Assembly: GCF_034059295.1 (NCBI RefSeq)
Contig: NZ_CP139141.1
Coordinates: 4,137,001-4,201,000 of the forward strand
Direction of reading: 5' to 3'
DNA: 64,000 bases
Origin: Pseudomonas sp. HR96
GTDB lineage: Bacteria; Pseudomonadota; Gammaproteobacteria; Pseudomonadales; Pseudomonadaceae
The position numbers and the translations under genes were made by a program. The notes beneath the pieces were generated by a model. That model saw nothing but the letters and a program-made list of their open reading frames with translations, was not told the DNA's origin and ran no database searches. This document shows, in pieces, positions 1 through 8,360 of this stretch. Each line of letters begins with the position of its first letter. Within the stretch, counting starts at the first letter, position 1.

Positions 1-62
1 GGCAGTTCCCTGCGATGCAAAGGGTGGTGCGATGTGGCGGAGCTTGAAGCCAAGCGGTGGAT

Positions 63-88
63 AATAAAAAGCCGGCCTTGCGGCCGGC
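63..88 (-). terminator. Rho-independent terminator after etfA
   Basis: A perfect 7-bp GC stem (GCCGGCC at 71-77, GGCCGGC at 82-88) encloses a 4-nt loop. Read on the minus strand it is followed by an uninterrupted run of five T residues and then ATT. It lies 24 nt past the etfA stop codon and so ends the etfB-etfA transcript. Confidence 0.9.
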
Positions 89-111
89 TTCGGTGATTCC
101 CCGGGAGGCAA

Positions 112-1056
112 TCAGACCAGTTTTTCGAGCTCGGGCACAGCCTCGAACAGATCCGCCACCAGGCCGTAGTCGGCCACCTGGAAGATCGGCGCTTCTTCGT
201 CCTTGTTGATCGCAACGATCACCTTGGAGTCCTTCATGCCCGCCAGGTGCTGGATGGCACCGGAAATGCCGACGGCGATGTACAGCTGCGGCGCGACGAT
301 CTTGCCGGTCTGGCCGACCTGCATGTCGTTGGGCACGAAGCCCGCGTCGACGGCGGCGCGCGAGGCACCGACGGCAGCGCCAAGCTTGTCGGCCAGGGCG
401 TACAGGTGCTTGAAGTTGTCACCGTTCTGCATGCCACGGCCGCCGGATACGACGATCTTGGCGGCGGTCAGTTCAGGGCGATCGGACTTGGCCAGCTCTT
501 CGCCCACGAAGGACGACTTGCCGACATTGTGCGCAGCAGCCACGGCTTCAACGGCAGCCGAACCACCTTCGGCGGCGACGGCGTCAAAACCCGTGGCGCG
601 CACGGTGATGACCTTGATGGGCGCGGTCGATTGCACGGTGGCAATGGCGTTGCCGGCATAGATCGGACGCTTGAAGGTGTCGGCCGATTCCACCGAAACG
701 ATCTCGGAGATCTGGTCGACGTCCAGCTGGGCAGCCACGCGCGGCAGGATGTTCTTGCCGTTGGCGGTGGCAGCGGCCAGCACGTGGCTGTAGCCCGAGG
801 CCAGCTCGACGACCAGCGGCGCGACGTTCTCGGGCAGCTGGTGCGCGTAGGCGGCGTTGTCGGCCACCAGCACTTTGGCCACGCCGGCGATTTTCGCGGC
901 AGCCTGGGCCACGCTGTCGACGCCCTGGCCGACGACCAGCACGTGCACGTCGCCGCCGATTTTGGCAGCAGCCGCGACGGTGTTGAGGGTGGACGGTGCA
1001 ACGGCGGTGTTGACCTGCCCTTCGGTTACATAATCAGCGATAACCAGAATAGTCAT
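112..1056 (-). CDS. etfA: Electron transfer flavoprotein, alpha subunit (FAD-binding)
   Basis: Encodes 314 residues, the usual EtfA length. EtfA pairs with EtfB to form the soluble heterodimer that collects electrons from acyl-CoA and other flavin dehydrogenases and passes them to the membrane ETF:ubiquinone oxidoreductase. The C-terminal third carries the conserved FAD-binding signature: SGGRGM near residue 203, [10 protein letters not shown] near 231, then QVGQTGK and GISGAIQH. The gene follows etfB by only 2 nt, so the two are co-transcribed leftward, and a strong terminator follows. The partner oxidoreductase is transcribed divergently from the same control region. Identification rests on recognisable family sequence. 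Confidence 0.97.
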   Translation of the reverse strand: MTILVIADYVTEGQVNTAVAPSTLNTVAAAAKIGGDVHVLVVGQGVDSVAQAAAKIAGVAKVLVADNAAYAHQLPENVAPLVVELASGYSHVLAAATANGKNILPRVAAQLDVDQISEIVSVESADTFKRPIYAGNAIATVQSTAPIKVITVRATGFDAVAAEGGSAAVEAVAAAHNVGKSSFVGEELAKSDRPELTAAKIVVSGGRGMQNGDNFKHLYALADKLGAAVGASRAAVDAGFVPNDMQVGQTGKIVAPQLYIAVGISGAIQHLAGMKDSKVIVAINKDEEAPIFQVADYGLVADLFEAVPELEKLV

Positions 1057-1058
1057 GA

Positions 1059-1808
1059 TCAGATCACCTTCGCTTCGTTTTTCAGTTTCTCGACCAGTTC
1101 AGCCACCGACTTGACCTTGATGCCAGCGCTGCGTACAGCCGGCGCCTCGACCTTCAGCGTCTTGTTGGTGGAAGCCACCGACACGCCCAGCGCTTCAGGG
1201 GTGACGGTTTCCAGCGGCTTCTTCTTGGCCTTCATGATGTTGGGCAAGGAAGCGTAGCGTGGCTCGTTCAGGCGCAGGTCAGTGGTGACGATGGCCGGCA
1301 GGTTCAGGGCCACGGTCTGCAGGCCGTCGTCGACTTCGCGCGTGACGTTGACCTTGTCGCCGTTGACTTCGACCTTGGAGGCGAAGGTGCCCTGGGCGTA
1401 GCCGCTCAGTGCCGCCAGCATCTGGCCGGTCTGATTGTTGTCGCTGTCGATCGCCTGCTTGCCGAGAATCACCAGCTGCGGCTGCTCCTTGTCGACCACG
1501 GCCTTGAGCAGCTTGGCCACCGCCAGTGAGGTCAGCTCTTCGCCGTGCTCGATCAGGATGGCGCGGTCGGCACCCAATGCCAGAGCGGTGCGCAGTTGCT
1601 CCTGAGCGGTGGCCGGGCCTACGGTGACCACGACGATCTCGCTGGCCACGCCCTTCTCTTTCAGGCGCACGGCCTCTTCGACGGCGATCTCGCAGAACGG
1701 GTTCATCGACATCTTGACGTTGGCCAGGTCGACGCCGGAGTTGTCCGCCTTGACGCGAACCTTGACGTTGTAATCAACCACTCGTTTGACAGCTACAAGA
1801 ACCTTCAT
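1059..1808 (-). CDS. etfB: Electron transfer flavoprotein, beta subunit
   Basis: The gene gives 249 residues from the ATG at 1808 ([17 protein letters not shown]), matching the family length and typical N-terminus. A longer reading from 1934 adds 42 residues of non-family sequence and is rejected. Family motifs include [16 protein letters not shown] and the adenine-nucleotide/AMP-binding stretch [14 protein letters not shown]. EtfB binds AMP and forms the domain that docks with partner dehydrogenases. The purine-rich stretch GAGGAAT precedes the start. It is first in a two-gene operon with etfA and divergent from ETF-QO, consistent with a fatty-acid oxidation electron path. Confidence 0.97.
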   Translation of the reverse strand: MKVLVAVKRVVDYNVKVRVKADNSGVDLANVKMSMNPFCEIAVEEAVRLKEKGVASEIVVVTVGPATAQEQLRTALALGADRAILIEHGEELTSLAVAKLLKAVVDKEQPQLVILGKQAIDSDNNQTGQMLAALSGYAQGTFASKVEVNGDKVNVTREVDDGLQTVALNLPAIVTTDLRLNEPRYASLPNIMKAKKKPLETVTPEALGVSVASTNKTLKVEAPAVRSAGIKVKSVAELVEKLKNEAKVI

Positions 1809-2118
1809 GGATTCCTCGTTACTTTCCGGTGAAAAGAAAGTCGCCCGCAGGCGTCGTTCGTTGGCCCAAGGGCACCTGTAAAAACGCGGCAGGCCGTGCG
1901 TGAAGGGGGTCGCCCCGTGTAAACTCCACGACAATAGTGTCCGAAACTTGCCGACAGCGGCCTTGGCCTTGCTTTTACAGGGGCTCCTGGCTGTCGCGAA
2001 TGAGCAATGTCATACGCAAAACCGACCGTATCTTGACCGCATCACTACAGCGGGTCAATACGCGGAACCCACCGGTCACGCCCTTGCCCACTGCGGTTTA
2101 CCTGCCCTGCGGATAATT
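1809..2118. other. Divergent etf control region, left part
   Basis: Non-coding stretch between etfB and the PsrA-like box. It must hold the leftward etfBA promoter, but I could not find a convincing -35/-10 pair on the minus strand. No RNA gene or repeat was recognised. Confidence 0.5.
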
Positions 2119-2132
2119 CAAACAAACGTTTG
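2119..2132. promoter_or_regulatory. PsrA-type operator (CAAAC-N4-GTTTG)
   Basis: The sequence CAAACAAACGTTTG is a perfect match to the Pseudomonas PsrA consensus as I remember it, (G/C)AAAC-N2-4-GTTT(G/C). PsrA is a TetR-family repressor that senses long-chain fatty acyl signals, and etf genes are, from memory, among its targets in P. aeruginosa. The box ends 2 nt upstream of the -35 hexamer of the ETF-QO promoter, a position suited to repression or to shared control of both divergent units. The match is seen directly; PsrA binding is inferred. Confidence 0.75.
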
Positions 2133-2134
2133 TA

Positions 2135-2163
2135 TTGGACCCTCCCGGTGGTGTAGATATAAT
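2135..2163 (+). promoter_or_regulatory. Sigma70-type promoter of the ETF-QO gene
   Basis: The -35 TTGGAC (2135-2140) and a consensus -10 TATAAT (2158-2163) are separated by exactly 17 bp. Predicted transcription starts near 2170, about 85 nt before the GTG start codon. Confidence 0.8.
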
Positions 2164-2255
2164 GCGCCGCCTGAGCAAAAGCGCCCGCATGCCTGCGTGC
2201 GACGCTGGTGACACCCATTAGAAAAAGGCCTGATGAGCCTGGTAGGAGAAAACCT

Positions 2256-3920
2256 GTGGAACGCGAATTTATGGAATTCGACGTGGTCATCGTCGGGGCA
2301 GGCCCCGCTGGCCTGTCTGCCGCCTGCCGCCTGAAGCAGAAGGCCGCCCAAGCCGGCAGCGAAATCAGCGTCTGCGTGGTGGAAAAAGGCTCCGAAGTGG
2401 GTGCGCACATCCTCTCCGGCGCCGTGTTCGAGCCGCGCGCCCTCGACGAGCTGTTCCCCGACTGGAAAGAACTCGGCGCGCCGCTCAACACCCCGGTCAG
2501 CCGTGACGACATCTATGTGCTCAAGAGCGCCGACAGTGCCAGCAAGGTGCCGGATGCCTTCGTCCCGCACACCATGCACAACCACGGCAACTACATCATC
2601 TCACTGGGCAACCTGTGCCGTTGGCTGGCCCAGCAGGCCGAGAACCTGGGCGTGGAGATCTACCCCGGCTTCGCCGCCCAGGAAGCGCTGATCGACGAGC
2701 AGGGCGCGGTGCGCGGCATCGTCACCGGCGACATGGGCGTGGACCGCGAAGGCCACCCCAAGGACGGCCTGTACACCCCCGGCATGGAACTGCGCGGCAA
2801 GTACACACTGTTTGCCGAAGGCTGCCGCGGGCACATCGGCAAGCAGCTGATCAAGCGCTACAACCTGGACAGCGACGCCGACGCCCAGCACTACGGCATC
2901 GGCCTCAAGGAAATCTGGGACATCGACCCGGCCAAGCATCAACCGGGCCTGGTGGTACACACCGCCGGCTGGCCGCTGGAAATCATGGGCCACGAAAACA
3001 CCGGGGGCTCGTTCCTCTATCACCTGGAAAACAACCAGGTGGTGGTCGGCCTGATCGTCGACCTGTCCTACGCCAACCCGTACCTGTCGCCGTTCGACGA
3101 GTTCCAGCGGCTCAAGCACCACCCGGTGATCAGCCAGTACCTGGAAGGCGGCAAGCGCGTCAGCTACGGCGCCCGGGCCATCTGCAAAGGCGGCCTGAAC
3201 TCGCTGCCCAAAATGGTCTTTGCCGGCGGCGCGCTGATCGGCTGCGACCTGGGCACCCTGAACTTCTCCAAGATCAAGGGCAGCCACACCGCCATGAAGT
3301 CCGGCATGCTCGCCGCCGACGCGGTGGCCGAGGCATTGGCCGCCGGCCGTGAGGGCGGCGACCTGCTCAGCGGCTATGTCGACGCCTTCAAGGCCAGCTG
3401 GCTGCATGACGAACTGTTCGCCAGCCGCAACTTCGGCCCGGCCCTGCACAAGTGGGGCGCGCTGCTCGGTGGCGCGTTCAACTATGTCGACCAGAACTGG
3501 TTCAAGGGCAAGCTGCCCTTCACCCTGCACGACACCAAACCCGACTACGCCTGCATGAAGCTGGCGAGCGAGTCGAAAAAGATCGACTACCCCAAACCCG
3601 ACGGCAAGCTGAGCTTCGACAAGCTGAGCTCGGTGTTCCTCTCCAGCACCAACCATGAGGAAGAACAGCCCTGCCACCTCAAGTTGACCGACCCGAGCAT
3701 TCCGATCAGCAAGAACCTGCCGCTGTACGACGAACCGGCGCAACGCTACTGCCCGGCCGGGGTGTATGAGGTGGTAACGCAGGAGGACGGCGAGAAACGC
3801 TTCCAGATCAACGCGCAGAACTGCGTGCACTGCAAGACCTGCGACATCAAGGACCCTTCGCAGAACATCACCTGGGTAGCGCCGGAAGGCTCGGGCGGGC
3901 CAACCTACCCGAATATGTAA
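2256..3920 (+). CDS. Electron transfer flavoprotein:ubiquinone oxidoreductase
   Basis: This membrane-associated flavoprotein with an iron-sulfur cluster takes electrons from reduced EtfAB and reduces ubiquinone. From the chosen GTG start (read MEREFMEFDVVIVGAG) the protein has 554 residues, the normal bacterial length. The GTG lies 7 nt after AGGAG (2244-2248), whereas an ATG at 2208 lacks a ribosome site and adds non-family residues. Visible features are the N-terminal FAD dinucleotide-binding motif GAGPAG, the mid-protein motif GGALIGCDLGTLN, and the C-terminal ferredoxin-like cysteine cluster CVHCKTCDIKDPSQNI that binds the 4Fe-4S centre. It is divergent from etfBA with a PsrA-like box between them. 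Confidence 0.96.
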   Translation: MEREFMEFDVVIVGAGPAGLSAACRLKQKAAQAGSEISVCVVEKGSEVGAHILSGAVFEPRALDELFPDWKELGAPLNTPVSRDDIYVLKSADSASKVPDAFVPHTMHNHGNYIISLGNLCRWLAQQAENLGVEIYPGFAAQEALIDEQGAVRGIVTGDMGVDREGHPKDGLYTPGMELRGKYTLFAEGCRGHIGKQLIKRYNLDSDADAQHYGIGLKEIWDIDPAKHQPGLVVHTAGWPLEIMGHENTGGSFLYHLENNQVVVGLIVDLSYANPYLSPFDEFQRLKHHPVISQYLEGGKRVSYGARAICKGGLNSLPKMVFAGGALIGCDLGTLNFSKIKGSHTAMKSGMLAADAVAEALAAGREGGDLLSGYVDAFKASWLHDELFASRNFGPALHKWGALLGGAFNYVDQNWFKGKLPFTLHDTKPDYACMKLASESKKIDYPKPDGKLSFDKLSSVFLSSTNHEEEQPCHLKLTDPSIPISKNLPLYDEPAQRYCPAGVYEVVTQEDGEKRFQINAQNCVHCKTCDIKDPSQNITWVAPEGSGGPTYPNM

Positions 3921-3936
3921 GCCAACCGGCCTGCGG

Positions 3937-3964
3937 CCCCTCCCCCGCTGGAAGTGGGGAGGGG
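3937..3964. terminator. Hairpin CCCCTCCCC/GGGGAGGGG after ETF-QO
   Basis: A 9-bp perfect inverted repeat with a 10-nt loop starts 17 nt after the ETF-QO stop. It has no T run, so it may act as a weak or bidirectional terminator. It resembles hairpins at 11334-11368, 13472-13495 and 14467-14493, suggesting a recurrent intergenic family. Confidence 0.5.
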
Positions 3965-4016
3965 TCGAAGACCCCGAGAGGCCTTACAACATGGCGATTA
4001 TGGCAAATGTGCAGCG

Positions 4017-4766
4017 CTAGTTCTTGAAGATAGCCTCGATAGCAAGTTTCATCTGCTGCTTGAAACCGTTGAAACTGGGCATATCAACCCTGTCTACGTC
4101 CACCTCTTGCGCCAAGGCCACTAAATCATCGCGGGTCACCCCCTGCAGGCCCAGGAGCTGAGCCAAATGAAGCTTCGGCGAACGATGCTCGGAATCCTGA
4201 TTGCCCGCGAGACTGGATTCAAGCAGATGGCAATGTTGGTACGGCGGCTTTCTAGCATGGCATATGAACCATGCCTCGGACGTAGGTTTTGGAATCATGG
4301 CCACACCACTCATGCTCTGGATTTCAAACCCTTTGGCCACGCCGCTGACGATGATGCCTTGCAAGTCGGGGGTTTTGCGCAAAAGCGCTTGAGTGCCGTC
4401 AGTATCATGAAAGTACACACAAAGATTCGCGTCGCGCTCCAATGCGAGCTTACTTAAAGCCCATGCACCTTTTGCATGCTCCACACCACCGCGCCCGTTG
4501 TGATGCGTCTGGAACAGGTTGGGCTTGAGCGTCTTGGTGACCCGCGAACGCTCGCCTCGGCTGACAAGGTAAGTAGGGATTGGAATATCTGCATTCCAGT
4601 CATACAGTTCCTGATACCAAGCTGGCGAATAGAGACGGATCAACTTGTAGATCAGAACGAGGGCAGGACCAGGCTGAATGTCTGCCCCCTCACTGACCGC
4701 CAATTCTCTGCGCGAGACGCCAATATCCGTAACGCCCTCGCCGCTGACAGCAATTGCCCGAATCAT
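4017..4766 (-). CDS. TOPRIM/DUF4276-like protein, partner of an OLD-type ATPase
   Basis: A 249-residue protein of unknown exact function. It shows three features expected of a TOPRIM-like nuclease fold: an N-terminal GEG motif with a candidate catalytic Glu at residue 10 (VSGEGVTD, compare VEGxTE in DUF4276), an acidic HDTDG motif at 120-124 after a hydrophobic strand, and KPTSEAWF at 160-167, resembling the IEAW motif of DUF4276. It overlaps the upstream ATPase gene by 4 nt (ATGA), so translation is coupled and the products are probably partners. The arrangement recalls ATPase + TOPRIM defence pairs such as PARIS (AriA/AriB). The composition is visibly A/T-richer than that of its housekeeping neighbours, suggesting transfer. 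The function is inferred. Confidence 0.6.
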   Translation of the reverse strand: MIRAIAVSGEGVTDIGVSRRELAVSEGADIQPGPALVLIYKLIRLYSPAWYQELYDWNADIPIPTYLVSRGERSRVTKTLKPNLFQTHHNGRGGVEHAKGAWALSKLALERDANLCVYFHDTDGTQALLRKTPDLQGIIVSGVAKGFEIQSMSGVAMIPKPTSEAWFICHARKPPYQHCHLLESSLAGNQDSEHRSPKLHLAQLLGLQGVTRDDLVALAQEVDVDRVDMPSFNGFKQQMKLAIEAIFKN

Positions 4767-5941
4767 TCGCTCCGCTCTCGCCTCAGACGCAAAATTTCTT
4801 CGGCCTCTTCAGCGATGACTGATTGGGGAATGTCAATCATGGCCTCTCCTGGAGACAGAGAGTCGAGTTTGCGCGAAGCAGAAGGGACATCGAATAGACG
4901 AATCGCCCGTGTTACGCCATCAGCGCGCTTATAGACAAACACAATTGCCTGCCGCGCCAGCTCATCGGTCAAGAAATTCAAGACCACCGGGGAGTGGGTA
5001 GTAACCAGACTCTGCTTGGGCGACTCAATCAAAGCATCGACCAGCATTTGAGTGACTTCGGAATTCACACCATTTTCAATTTCGTCATAAAGCAAAAATG
5101 AGTTCACGCTGAAGCGTTGTGCCGAGATAGCAAGGAGACGCATGAAACCATCATTGATGTGACGAGCTTCAGTTTTCAAGCTTTCCCCATTACCAATAGA
5201 TTCCTCGATCTCAATTTTTATCCATCCCCCCGCTACTGAGGAAGTATGAATGCCGATCAACTGCGGATAGTAGCGACGTAGGTCCAGAACAATTGATTGC
5301 CTTTGCTCTGAAGACAATCCATGGAGAAACGCAGAAAGCTTTTCCCCGCCCAGCCCAATGTCCGGCAGCTCCCCAGCTCGGGAGCGTTCACGCAAGAGGT
5401 TAGGCGCCAGCAGATCAAGCGAGCGAAAACCACTGATGAAATTTCGAATCGCCAACAACTCTGGGCCCAAGACCTCTGGCCTGATCTGAGAAAAAACCGT
5501 GCCAAGAAAGTTGAAATCCACTGACCTTGGCTCACCGTCGTCAAGGCGGTAGCTTCTTTCGTTCGCATGAAATATAGTGACGGGATCCTCATCGGAATAA
5601 CGACTAATATTCTCGAACGTGCAAGCCATCTTCGTGCGATTGAATCGGGCCAACCAGAAATAATACTCCCTCCCTATCCTAAATTTGACCTGAAAGGTAA
5701 TAGACTGCTTTCTACCCGGTTTGAACGTCAAATCGGCGGCCTTCCAACCCCGAGCACTCAACCATCGATCAGGCGCCCCCTGAAACAAACTGGCTATAAA
5801 ATCAAAGAGCTGAAGTATTGTACTTTTGCCGGCACCATTGAAACCTACCAAGCAAGTGAACTCTGCAACACGCAAATCAAACTCAACCAGCGACTTAAAG
5901 TTATCGACATAGACCGATTCAACTTCTTGCTCTCGCCGCAT
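4763..5941 (-). CDS. AAA/ABC-type (OLD-like) ATPase, candidate defence ATPase
   Basis: A protein of 392 residues from the ATG at 5941 (MRREQEVESVYVDNFKSL). A longer reading starting near 6088 adds non-family sequence. The N-terminus shows the typical FKSL...F start of SMC/RecF/OLD-like ATPases. Walker A GFNGAGKS lies at residues 33-40. The C-terminal half holds a Walker B-like FLLYDEIENGV and the H-loop TTHSPVVLNFL, as in AAA_21/AAA_15 family proteins. The gene is followed with a 4-nt overlap by the TOPRIM-like gene. It lies downstream of, and in the same direction as, iclR with about 170 nt between. The base composition is lower in GC than the flanks. Such ATPases commonly gate a nuclease partner in phage defence; that role is inference here. 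Confidence 0.75.
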   Translation of the reverse strand: MRREQEVESVYVDNFKSLVEFDLRVAEFTCLVGFNGAGKSTILQLFDFIASLFQGAPDRWLSARGWKAADLTFKPGRKQSITFQVKFRIGREYYFWLARFNRTKMACTFENISRYSDEDPVTIFHANERSYRLDDGEPRSVDFNFLGTVFSQIRPEVLGPELLAIRNFISGFRSLDLLAPNLLRERSRAGELPDIGLGGEKLSAFLHGLSSEQRQSIVLDLRRYYPQLIGIHTSSVAGGWIKIEIEESIGNGESLKTEARHINDGFMRLLAISAQRFSVNSFLLYDEIENGVNSEVTQMLVDALIESPKQSLVTTHSPVVLNFLTDELARQAIVFVYKRADGVTRAIRLFDVPSASRKLDSLSPGEAMIDIPQSVIAEEAEEILRLRRERSE

Positions 5942-6115
5942 TTCTATATCTCGTCCGCCACCACTTGCACTGAATTTCGAAAAAGACCAACATGTCGGGC
6001 CAAGGTCTTCTCGCTCAGCCCGCACAATAGCACATGGCTCCCAGCCAAAAAATGCTGGCAAGAGAGGTGCACGGAATGAGCTAGTCAAAGTCCGAAACGA
6101 CGGCCCTTTTACAGG

Positions 6116-6871
6116 TCACCCTCCCCCCAGCTCCCCGCTGATCCGCGCCGCCGCTTCCTGCGCCACCGGCACCAGGCCCTGCATCTTTTCCAGCGACATG
6201 TACGGCACCGTACTGGCAATGCTCAGCGCGGCGACGATCTGCCCGCTGGCGTCGCGGATCGGGGCGGCCACGCAGCGGATCGACGGCTCGTTGTCTTCCA
6301 GGTCGAAGGCATAGCGGCCGGTGACGTAATCGAGCATGCGCGCCTGCACTGCTTCCCAGCTCTGGGCCGGTTGACACAGCTCGTACAGCCGATGCCACTC
6401 CTGCGGGCTGCTGTCGAGCAGCAGCGCCTTGCCGATGCCGGTGCGCAGCAGGGGCATGCGATGGCCAACCCGCGAGCGCATTTCCGGGCCGTTGCGCCCC
6501 GGCAGCTTGTGCAGGTACAGCACTTCGTCGCCGTCGCGCACGGCCAGGTGAATGGTGTCGCCGGTCAGCGCCGAGAGCCGATCGAGAAAGGGCGTGGCCA
6601 GGGCAGCGAGCGGTACTTCCTCGCGCGCCTGAAAGCCCAGCTCGATCAGCCGGGGCCCCAGCAGATAGCCCACTTGCGGCATCACCCGCAGGTAGCGCTC
6701 GTCGACCAGGCAGCTGGCCAGGCGGTGGGTGGTGCTGCGGGTGGTGCCGATGCGCCGGGCGATCTCCTTGAGGTCGCGGGCACCGGCGGCCACCGCCTGG
6801 ATCACCGCCAGACCGCGCAGCAGGGTCTGGGTACCCGTGGGGGCGGCGGGCGTTGCGGCATCATCCTGCAT
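6116..6871 (-). CDS. IclR-family transcriptional regulator, probably of the galactonate operon
   Basis: A 251-residue protein with the IclR layout. An N-terminal winged helix-turn-helix (about residues 14-75, including DLKEIARRIGTTRSTTHRLA) is followed by a C-terminal effector-binding domain that contains GIGKALLL and the late cysteine-free motif SIRCVAAPIRD. The gene is the last member of a leftward run dgoK-dgoA-dgoD-dgoT, 47 nt after dgoT, so it very likely senses galactonate or a breakdown product and controls that operon. E. coli uses a GntR-type DgoR for the same job, so an IclR-type regulator is a replacement. The ligand is inferred from context only. Confidence 0.85.
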   Translation of the reverse strand: MQDDAATPAAPTGTQTLLRGLAVIQAVAAGARDLKEIARRIGTTRSTTHRLASCLVDERYLRVMPQVGYLLGPRLIELGFQAREEVPLAALATPFLDRLSALTGDTIHLAVRDGDEVLYLHKLPGRNGPEMRSRVGHRMPLLRTGIGKALLLDSSPQEWHRLYELCQPAQSWEAVQARMLDYVTGRYAFDLEDNEPSIRCVAAPIRDASGQIVAALSIASTVPYMSLEKMQGLVPVAQEAAARISGELGGG

Positions 6872-6918
6872 AGCGTGAACCTTGGGCGTGATAAGGCAGA
6901 AAAGCCGACATTATGCAG

Positions 6919-8229
6919 TCACAGCTCGATGCGCTCCACCTTGCCCACCAGCAGGATGTACGACAGCGCGCCGATCAGCGCCACCACGGCGATGTAGGTG
7001 ATGGCCGGCGCGAACGAGTCACCGCTGGCGAGAAAGCCGATCACCAGCGGCGTGGTGATCGCCGCCAGGTTGCCGATGAAGTTGAACATGCCCCCGGTCA
7101 GACCCAGCAGCCGCGCCGGGGCCAGGGTCGAGACCAGCGACCAGGTGATGGATGCCAGGCCGTTGCCGAAGAACGCCACCGCCAGGCAGGTGATCACCAG
7201 CGCGGTCGAATTGACGTAGTTGGCGCCAATGATGCTGGTCGAAATCAGCAGGCCGCCAATGATCGGCAGCTTGCGCGCCAGGCCCACGCTGGCGCCGCGA
7301 CGAATCAGCCAGTCGGAGAAGAACCCCGAGCACAGCACGCCGACGAAGGCCGCCAGAAACGGCAGCGAGGCCAGCAGCCCGGACTTGATGAAGTCCATGC
7401 CGCGGTATTTCACCAGGTAGGTGGGGAACCAGGTGAGAAAGAACCACAGCGTCGAGTTCAGGCAGAACTGGCCAATGTAGATACCCCACAGCTTGCGCTG
7501 GGTGAGCACGATGCCCAGGTCCTTCCAGCTGAAGCCAGCCTTGACCGCCCGGGCGCTGGTCTGCATGTCGACCAGGCCGCCGCCTTCGCTTATCAGCTGG
7601 ATTTCAGCCTCGTTGGCGCCTTTGAAGTCGCGGGGCTCGCGGTACACCAGGTACCACAGCACGGCCCAGAGAATGCCCAGCACGCCGGTGGCGACGAACA
7701 CCATGTGCCAGCCGAACGCGTGCTGCAGCCAGGCCAGCACCGGCGTCAGAAAGGCCAGGCCGACGAACTGGCCGGAGGTGTACACGCCCACCGCCGTGGC
7801 CCGCTCGCGCTCGGGGAACCAGGTGGTGACCACCCGGCTGTTGATCGGATAGGCCGGCGCCTCGAGGGCGCCCACGGCCAACCGCAGGACGAACAGGCCG
7901 ATGAAACTGCCGACGAAGCCCAGCATCACCGTGGCCACCGACCACAGCAGCAAGGCCACGCTGTAGAGAATGCGCGGTGGCACGCGGTCGACCAGCCAGC
8001 CGCCGGGAATCTGCATCGCCGCGTAGGTCCAGCCGAACGCCGAGAACACCAGGCCGACATGGATCGGGTCGATGGCCAGGTCGCTGGTCAGCGCGGGCGC
8101 CGCGATCGACAGGTTGCTGCGGTCCAGGTAGTTGATCACCACGGTAATGAACAACAGCACCATGATGAAAAAACGCTTGCGGCTGGGCGTCGCCAGAGTG
8201 GCGGCGCCGGCCAGGGTGTGGGTGGACAT
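6919..8229 (-). CDS. dgoT: MFS transporter, D-galactonate/sugar-acid importer (DgoT-like)
   Basis: A 436-residue major facilitator of the anion:cation symporter (ACS) family with about 12 hydrophobic segments. Conserved features include NYLDRSNLSIAAP in the first helix region, DRVPPR in the loop after helix 2, and WFPERERATA, typical of ACS sugar-acid transporters. The ATG at 8229 is preceded by AGAGGT at a good distance; an upstream in-frame TTG (8235) is not needed. It sits between dgoD and iclR, so D-galactonate is the likely substrate. Location is the inner membrane. Confidence 0.85.
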   Translation of the reverse strand: MSTHTLAGAATLATPSRKRFFIMVLLFITVVINYLDRSNLSIAAPALTSDLAIDPIHVGLVFSAFGWTYAAMQIPGGWLVDRVPPRILYSVALLLWSVATVMLGFVGSFIGLFVLRLAVGALEAPAYPINSRVVTTWFPERERATAVGVYTSGQFVGLAFLTPVLAWLQHAFGWHMVFVATGVLGILWAVLWYLVYREPRDFKGANEAEIQLISEGGGLVDMQTSARAVKAGFSWKDLGIVLTQRKLWGIYIGQFCLNSTLWFFLTWFPTYLVKYRGMDFIKSGLLASLPFLAAFVGVLCSGFFSDWLIRRGASVGLARKLPIIGGLLISTSIIGANYVNSTALVITCLAVAFFGNGLASITWSLVSTLAPARLLGLTGGMFNFIGNLAAITTPLVIGFLASGDSFAPAITYIAVVALIGALSYILLVGKVERIEL

Positions 8230-8287
8230 GGTCAACCTCTTTTTATAATGGATGTCGCCAGCACGCGGTGTCTCGCAGGCAGGTGCA

Positions 8288-8341
8288 GGACCGAGCTTGC
8301 TCGGGAAAGGGGATGAACCGATTCCCTAGCACGCTCGGTCC
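8288..8341. repeat. Inverted repeat between dgoD and dgoT
   Basis: GGACCGAGC (8288-8296) is exactly complementary to GCTCGGTCC (8333-8341), and the flanking AGGTG/CACCT extends the pairing imperfectly. It could form a hairpin in the dgoD-dgoT message and set differential expression. It may also be a degenerate repetitive palindrome. Confidence 0.55.
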
Positions 8342-8360
8342 CACACCTACAAAGCGCCTG

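Noticed and set aside
1809..1934. N-terminal extension of EtfB to 1934
   Set aside because: The extra residues are not family-like; the ATG at 1808 gives the standard 249-residue protein.
6913..8316. A 467-codon plus-strand open frame opposite dgoT
   Set aside because: Gln/His/Arg-rich shadow of the transporter gene.
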